Positions 10,201 to 12,275 of a stretch of DNA of 12,275 nt are shown here, in pieces. This stretch comes from JBLHKE01 sp047619485. Lineage in GTDB: Bacteria; Verrucomicrobiota; Verrucomicrobiia; Verrucomicrobiales; DEV007. The position numbers and the translations under genes are program-made. The notes under the pieces are model-generated. The model searched no databases. It saw only the letters and a program-made list of their open reading frames with translations, and was not told where the DNA came from. The stretch's first letter is position 1; each line of letters begins with the position of its first letter. The stretch lies in contig JBLHKE010000159.1 of assembly GCA_047619485.1 (NCBI GenBank), forward strand, positions 1-12,275, written 5' to 3'.

Positions 10201-10667
10201 AAGTGGTCAGCAGTCAAATCCTATCATTGCCACAACCGGGTGCGAATGACAGTGATGGTAACCTCTTGGATGACGACTTCGAGATTCAGTATTTTGGAGG
10301 AATTGGTAATAATCCGTTCGCTGATCCTGATGGCGATGGATACTCTAGCCTGCAGGAGTCGTTCGAAGCTACGAGCCCAATCAGTAGTGTGGATGCTCCG
10401 GCTGTCGCGATTGAGGAGTTGCGACCTCCGGCCGGTAGCTTGGAATCAGAGGGGGTGAATTTAGCGATCAGGTTTGATTGGCCAGGTGTCTACGAAAATC
10501 GCATTGGATTTCGTATTGATCACTCGATCGATCTCGGCAGCACGAAGCCGTGGACTGCGACTCAGAGCGAAGCCTTCTTTGAGGGCGGTGATCGGTTTAC
10601 TGCCTTTATCTTTCCAGATGGTGAGGTCGAGCGGGATTTTTATATCATCTCGATGTATTTGAAGTAG
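7233..10667 (+). CDS. Secreted mosaic protein with FG-GAP-like, CHB_HEX-like and thrombospondin type 3 modules (gene C)
   Basis: The 1144-residue product starts with a signal peptide (likely cleavage V-H-A before L19). Residues about 30-450 look like an FG-GAP/VCBS-type beta-propeller: a calcium-loop motif D-x-D-x-D-G-x-x-D lies at 36-44 and short V-x-D or F-V-V-F strands recur, although only one loop is canonical. Residues about 480-557 resemble the chitobiase C-terminal-type sandwich (S-P-G-V-Y near the start, A-Y-Y-R-T-T in the middle, A-S-Y-S-Y at the end). Residues 565-608 are thrombospondin type 3 repeats with D-x-D-x-D-G-x-x-D and D-T-D-G-D-G calcium loops. Residues about 660-920 are largely helical and unassigned. 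A second type 3-like block at 1006-1049 (EIQYFGG, then DPDGDGYSSLQE) precedes a beta-rich tail. The modules suggest a calcium-stabilised extracellular protein; no active site is recognised. It is the last gene of the likely three-gene operon. Confidence 0.94.
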   Translation: MKISILLGLLVAASSVHALDQRHTSISSDEITGYGDFDNDGRLDVLLIERSTGSYRIGEQNADGTLSWASSRPSGMSEPSELAVGVLGQLGELSFALVNPDANRVQIIVPGSNAATQADSHAVFPAGIGPSSVAAVDLNYAGDNPAQADLVVITSDPNNDRSLFKNTGGVQIEDSHQALAAAESRARSVWLKAGGVAKGYAALRDVGQASELVVHGLNDPAQFGLIDSLGTFSTGADYINASFDGGANQSFVVFTEGKSTIVAAPFDSISGFGADVEHDLGSEIRHLSLFANVAGDHGLFVVFENGDAVFYDFDGVNPPVIDQTISPSPGERINGAAGFGNGLIAVLAGPVAGGASTVAHRFTDDFGGWTLKDSTTLPGVTAMSALGNLAIYDADPMIHEGANVIEIMQFSDWTSSPSINPNLQVTVETISSASGGLGGGSVIAVGAAPVGAMAALSNQPRPDMSVSILQSVLGERLPALSIDPSPGVYDSYVTPEILVRTAGHSAYYRTTAGGAWLLANGPIDSPQATLIPFTVEYFAEDPVSGRRSPIHHASYSYSLAPAELDSDHDGVPDFVEIANNLNPVGGADTDGDGFSDLEEILLETDPLDAQGKPAAGSHLAFNSIVDLAIQPRSLPMVGGSLALSRSQTPFSTPTRVEARDLDGSLLGVADTAENVFPKLASPNALIEDVTPPLQDLFLLVGTQSVFDTQAGKNKGHELIRLLKSVFSEATSVDWEPSGGTLAVEASAWEVAARSQFLGVSDPLRLRTLDYKDSLALLLMERFLIREFKTRAVAPNAELDTLSLTEYRDSDQALWTVTREALLQLQMPGAGGAWLLHDVYDEIVDCLATPPNQDVADLVKLAGELYRASGEHSAAEPGNFPAPFDLLRKIVRGSGAIDLPGGYADRVEMVPFELASAAGGAAFVMSKPSNRSMSFLNLVIAADGTLTDSFSGAAVELFGADGKPFVSGAVFDLLEGTTLSIQAFSDRGFNEVVSSQILSLPQPGANDSDGNLLDDDFEIQYFGGIGNNPFADPDGDGYSSLQESFEATSPISSVDAPAVAIEELRPPAGSLESEGVNLAIRFDWPGVYENRIGFRIDHSIDLGSTKPWTATQSEAFFEGGDRFTAFIFPDGEVERDFYIISMYLK

Positions 10668-10691
10668 GTGATCCTGCCGAGGATGGCGGTT

Positions 10692-10701
10692 AACCCCTAA
10701 G
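10692..10701 (+). repeat. Direct repeat AACCCCTAAG, left copy
   Basis: The identical 10-mer occurs at 10852-10861, at the other end of the long palindrome. It could be a target-site duplication, but because the palindrome ends are themselves close to self-complementary (AACCCCTAAGGG), it may simply be part of the terminal repeat. Confidence 0.6.
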
Positions 10702-10861
10702 GGCTTGTCAGTAAATAACTCCTACAATCTACTGGTTATTTTGGCCATCACCGCCGTTAGCTTCCACCTCAAATAGCCCGCTATAATCGCTGAAATCTGC
10801 CTTGGTGCTGGCTAAAATTCCTGCGCATCTTTGTATGACTTATTTCCTGACAACCCCTAAG
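10697..10861. repeat. Long imperfect palindrome; candidate fold-back miniature element (MITE-like)
   Basis: The left end 10697-10727 matches the reverse complement of 10831-10861 at 26 of 31 positions (shared core TTGTCAG-AAATAA-TC-TACAA). Further in, 10738-10752 matches the reverse complement of 10804-10818 at 13 of 15. The centre, 10773-10784 (ATAGCCCGCTAT), is a 5-base stem with a 2-base loop. All three blocks share one axis near 10779, so almost the whole 165 bases is one fold-back structure. It has no coding capacity. Non-autonomous miniature transposable elements with terminal inverted repeats have this form; a long RNA hairpin acting as a two-way terminator between the convergent genes is an alternative. 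The pairing is seen directly; mobility is inferred. Confidence 0.75.
10852..10861 (+). repeat. Direct repeat AACCCCTAAG, right copy
   Basis: It is identical to 10692-10701 and lies immediately outside the CTGAC end of the right palindrome arm. See the left copy for the ambiguity between target duplication and terminal repeat. Confidence 0.6.
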
Positions 10862-10980
10862 AACTTTGAATGGCGTTGGGTTCATAGGTCGGACTGAGTG
10901 CATGGGCAGGAAGGGTGGCGTTGGTAGACAAGGCGCCTGGCTGGAGACACGGTCTGTTGGGCTTCGAATCGGTGGAATGA

Positions 10981-12275
10981 TTATTTCGATCCGCTTGGAC
11001 TGGATGGCGTGATCTCGAGTCTACTAAACGTGGCGGTGATGTCGACGGTGCGGAGTCCGATAGTCCCACGCTTGTAGCTCGCATCCCTATGCTTCAAAAC
11101 GGTTTCGCCATTGAGCGAAATCGTAAAATGGTCGCCGCTCGCTGTCACCGCAAGTCGTTGCTGCTTGTTGGTGTCTATTTCTTGTTGAACCCGGGCTAGT
11201 TCCTGCCAGCTCTCTCCGTCCATCTTGCCGAGTAGGATAGCGTTCTGGCTTGGTTTGACTCCGACGAAGTAGCCACGATGGGCGTCGAAGCCGATCGAAG
11301 GTGCTGTCACCCTGAATAGAATTCCTGCGCCGCGGCCTTTGCTTTCGCCTGCGAAGTCGATGCTGACTGCGGCGGTGAAATCGTTCGGTGTCAGCTGGTC
11401 GAGGACGATCTTTTCGCCACTGCGGTAGGCGTTGATCGGCTCCTCTGGTCTTATTCCGAGTCTTAGTCCGGCTTCGCTCAGCTGGTAGAATTGGTGGTGA
11501 CCAAAGTAGCTGTAGCCGGATTGCAGATCTGATCGATGGGGGAGTTCGAGATAGGATCGGGTCTCACCTGCTGGTCGTGGGAGTGCTTCACCTGCGGCGA
11601 CTGGTTTTCCGAACTGCGGGGCACCGGTCTTGGTGTTGAACTTGAATGGTTGGACGAAGATCGTCCGTTGCCATCCGGGTTCTGCACTGCGTTTGGCGTG
11701 GAAGATATGCCACCAGTCGGTCGGATCTGCCGATTGGATAAAGCAGGAGTGGCCGACCCCGTAGGTTTGCTTGGTGCGCTGGAAAACCGGTTTCCTGAAC
11801 TTGTTCCAGGCTGACGGATCGAGCGGGTCGTCGCCGGTGAGTTCGACGATGCCGAGTTTATAAGTGTCCAGCCACGACGCACCGCAGGAGTAGGTGACGA
11901 AGGTGCGGTCAGCGTTTTTCAGAACCTGTGGTCCCTCGTTGAGACCGCGTCCTTGTTTTCCCGGCTCGGTGAATTCCCACAGGTAATCATCGTTGCTGCA
12001 CAGGCGCACCCGCCTGCTGGCTAGCTCGGTCGGCGATTTCATCTCCGCGATGTAGAGAAACTGGCGATTGCTTTCGGGCGTGTCCCAGCCAGACCAGATT
12101 GCATAGCGTTTGCCTGCGTGCTCCAATGGTGTCATGTCGATCGCCCAGAGATTCTGTTTCTCATCGTTGCCGGTTTGGAACGGTCCGTGTAGCTCGTATT
12201 CTCCAAGCGGGTCTTCGGTCTTTGATTCGAGCGCGTAAGCTAGGTGGTTTTTATTTTTGCCGTCTGAAGCGGCGA
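10981..12275 (-). CDS. Glycoside hydrolase family 43 protein with C-terminal LamG-like domain, 5' partial
   Basis: The stop TAA is at 10981-10983, and the frame stays open to the right window edge, giving about 430 visible residues. An internal ATG at 12133-12135 is not the real start, because the 46 codons before it continue GH43-like sequence (ESKTEDPLGEYELHG, then NLWAID). GH43 enzymes are five-bladed beta-propellers that release arabinose or xylose from plant or algal polysaccharides. Visible family features: the Asp of WAID (codon 12136-12138), expected to be the pKa-modulating residue; YAIWSGWD and FLYIAEM strands; NEGPQ, whose Glu (codon 11935-11937) should be the general acid; GVGHS with the conserved His; and IFHAKRS followed by a W-Q-R strand. 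The catalytic base Asp is normally near the N-terminus and lies outside the window. The last 150 or so residues (GAGILFRV, YFVGVKP, FTISLNG strands) resemble a LamG/DUF1080-type sandwich, perhaps sugar-binding. Subfamily and substrate cannot be fixed. The gene converges on gene C. Confidence 0.93.
   Translation of the reverse strand, partial: AASDGKNKNHLAYALESKTEDPLGEYELHGPFQTGNDEKQNLWAIDMTPLEHAGKRYAIWSGWDTPESNRQFLYIAEMKSPTELASRRVRLCSNDDYLWEFTEPGKQGRGLNEGPQVLKNADRTFVTYSCGASWLDTYKLGIVELTGDDPLDPSAWNKFRKPVFQRTKQTYGVGHSCFIQSADPTDWWHIFHAKRSAEPGWQRTIFVQPFKFNTKTGAPQFGKPVAAGEALPRPAGETRSYLELPHRSDLQSGYSYFGHHQFYQLSEAGLRLGIRPEEPINAYRSGEKIVLDQLTPNDFTAAVSIDFAGESKGRGAGILFRVTAPSIGFDAHRGYFVGVKPSQNAILLGKMDGESWQELARVQQEIDTNKQQRLAVTASGDHFTISLNGETVLKHRDASYKRGTIGLRTVDITATFSRLEITPSSPSGSK

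Larger units (their letters stand above)
10668..10980. other. Convergent intergenic region, 313 bases, no gene
   Basis: No convincing coding frame is present; the short frames here lack homology-like character, and the longest (10857-11084, - strand) runs into the glycosidase gene in another frame. The region is dominated by the long palindrome at 10697-10861. The remaining 10862-10980 is G-rich on the + strand and contains TGGCGTTGG twice (10871-10879 and 10916-10924). I see no classic GC-stem plus T-run terminator for either flanking gene, so the palindrome is the only candidate structure for ending transcription from either side. Confidence 0.7.

Noticed and set aside
10713..10741. Simple Rho-independent terminator after gene C (AAATAAC / GTTATTT stem)
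   Set aside because: The stem is A+T only, the loop is 15 bases and there is no proper T-run. The same bases pair much better in the 165-base palindrome.
10857..11084. Small - strand gene of 75 residues in the intergenic region
   Set aside because: It overlaps the glycosidase 3' end in another frame, has Ser/Pro/Arg-rich non-domain-like content and no start signal.
10981..12135. ATG at 12133-12135 as the start of the glycosidase
   Set aside because: The frame is open through 46 further codons to the window edge, and those codons encode GH43-like sequence including the expected pKa-modulating Asp.
1..12275. CRISPR array, tRNA, rRNA, transposase or prophage genes
   Set aside because: I found no regularly spaced repeats, no cloverleaf or rRNA-like stretch and no integrase or transposase motifs; the only mobile-element-like structure is the non-coding palindrome.

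Overview
The window looks like a piece of a Verrucomicrobiota genome, or of a relative in the PVC/Bacteroidota-like group of polymer degraders. This is inferred from gene content, not proven. Supporting signs are very large secreted proteins built from beta-sandwich modules, calcium-binding thrombospondin type 3 repeats (including an 'EIQYFGGIGNNPFADPDGDG'-style C-terminal block that I associate with verrucomicrobial secreted proteins), start sites with little or no Shine-Dalgarno sequence, and a neighbouring GH43 glycoside hydrolase.

Layout. Bases 1-10667 hold three very large genes in a row on the + strand, separated by only 29 and 18 bases, so probably one operon. Gene A (1-3945, N-terminus cut by the window edge) encodes at least 1314 residues: beta-rich ends, two helical or coiled-coil stretches joined by a glycine-only linker, and a cysteine-bearing C-terminal beta domain. 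Gene B (3975-7214) has a signal peptide followed by fibronectin type III-like modules. Gene C (7233-10667) has a signal peptide, an FG-GAP/VCBS-like N-terminal region, a chitobiase C-terminal-like sandwich, two thrombospondin type 3 blocks and an unassigned helical region. I recognise no catalytic domain in any of the three. Together they look like an envelope or extracellular assembly of unknown function, and this is the best candidate for an undescribed system here.

Bases 10668-10980 are non-coding. Most of this gap is one roughly 165-base imperfect palindrome (10697-10861) centred near 10779, which looks like a fold-back miniature mobile element or a long hairpin between convergent genes. 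From 10981 to the right edge, on the - strand, lies a GH43 family glycosidase with a C-terminal LamG-like sandwich. Its N-terminus is outside the window. It converges on the three-gene set and is probably an independent carbohydrate-utilisation gene.
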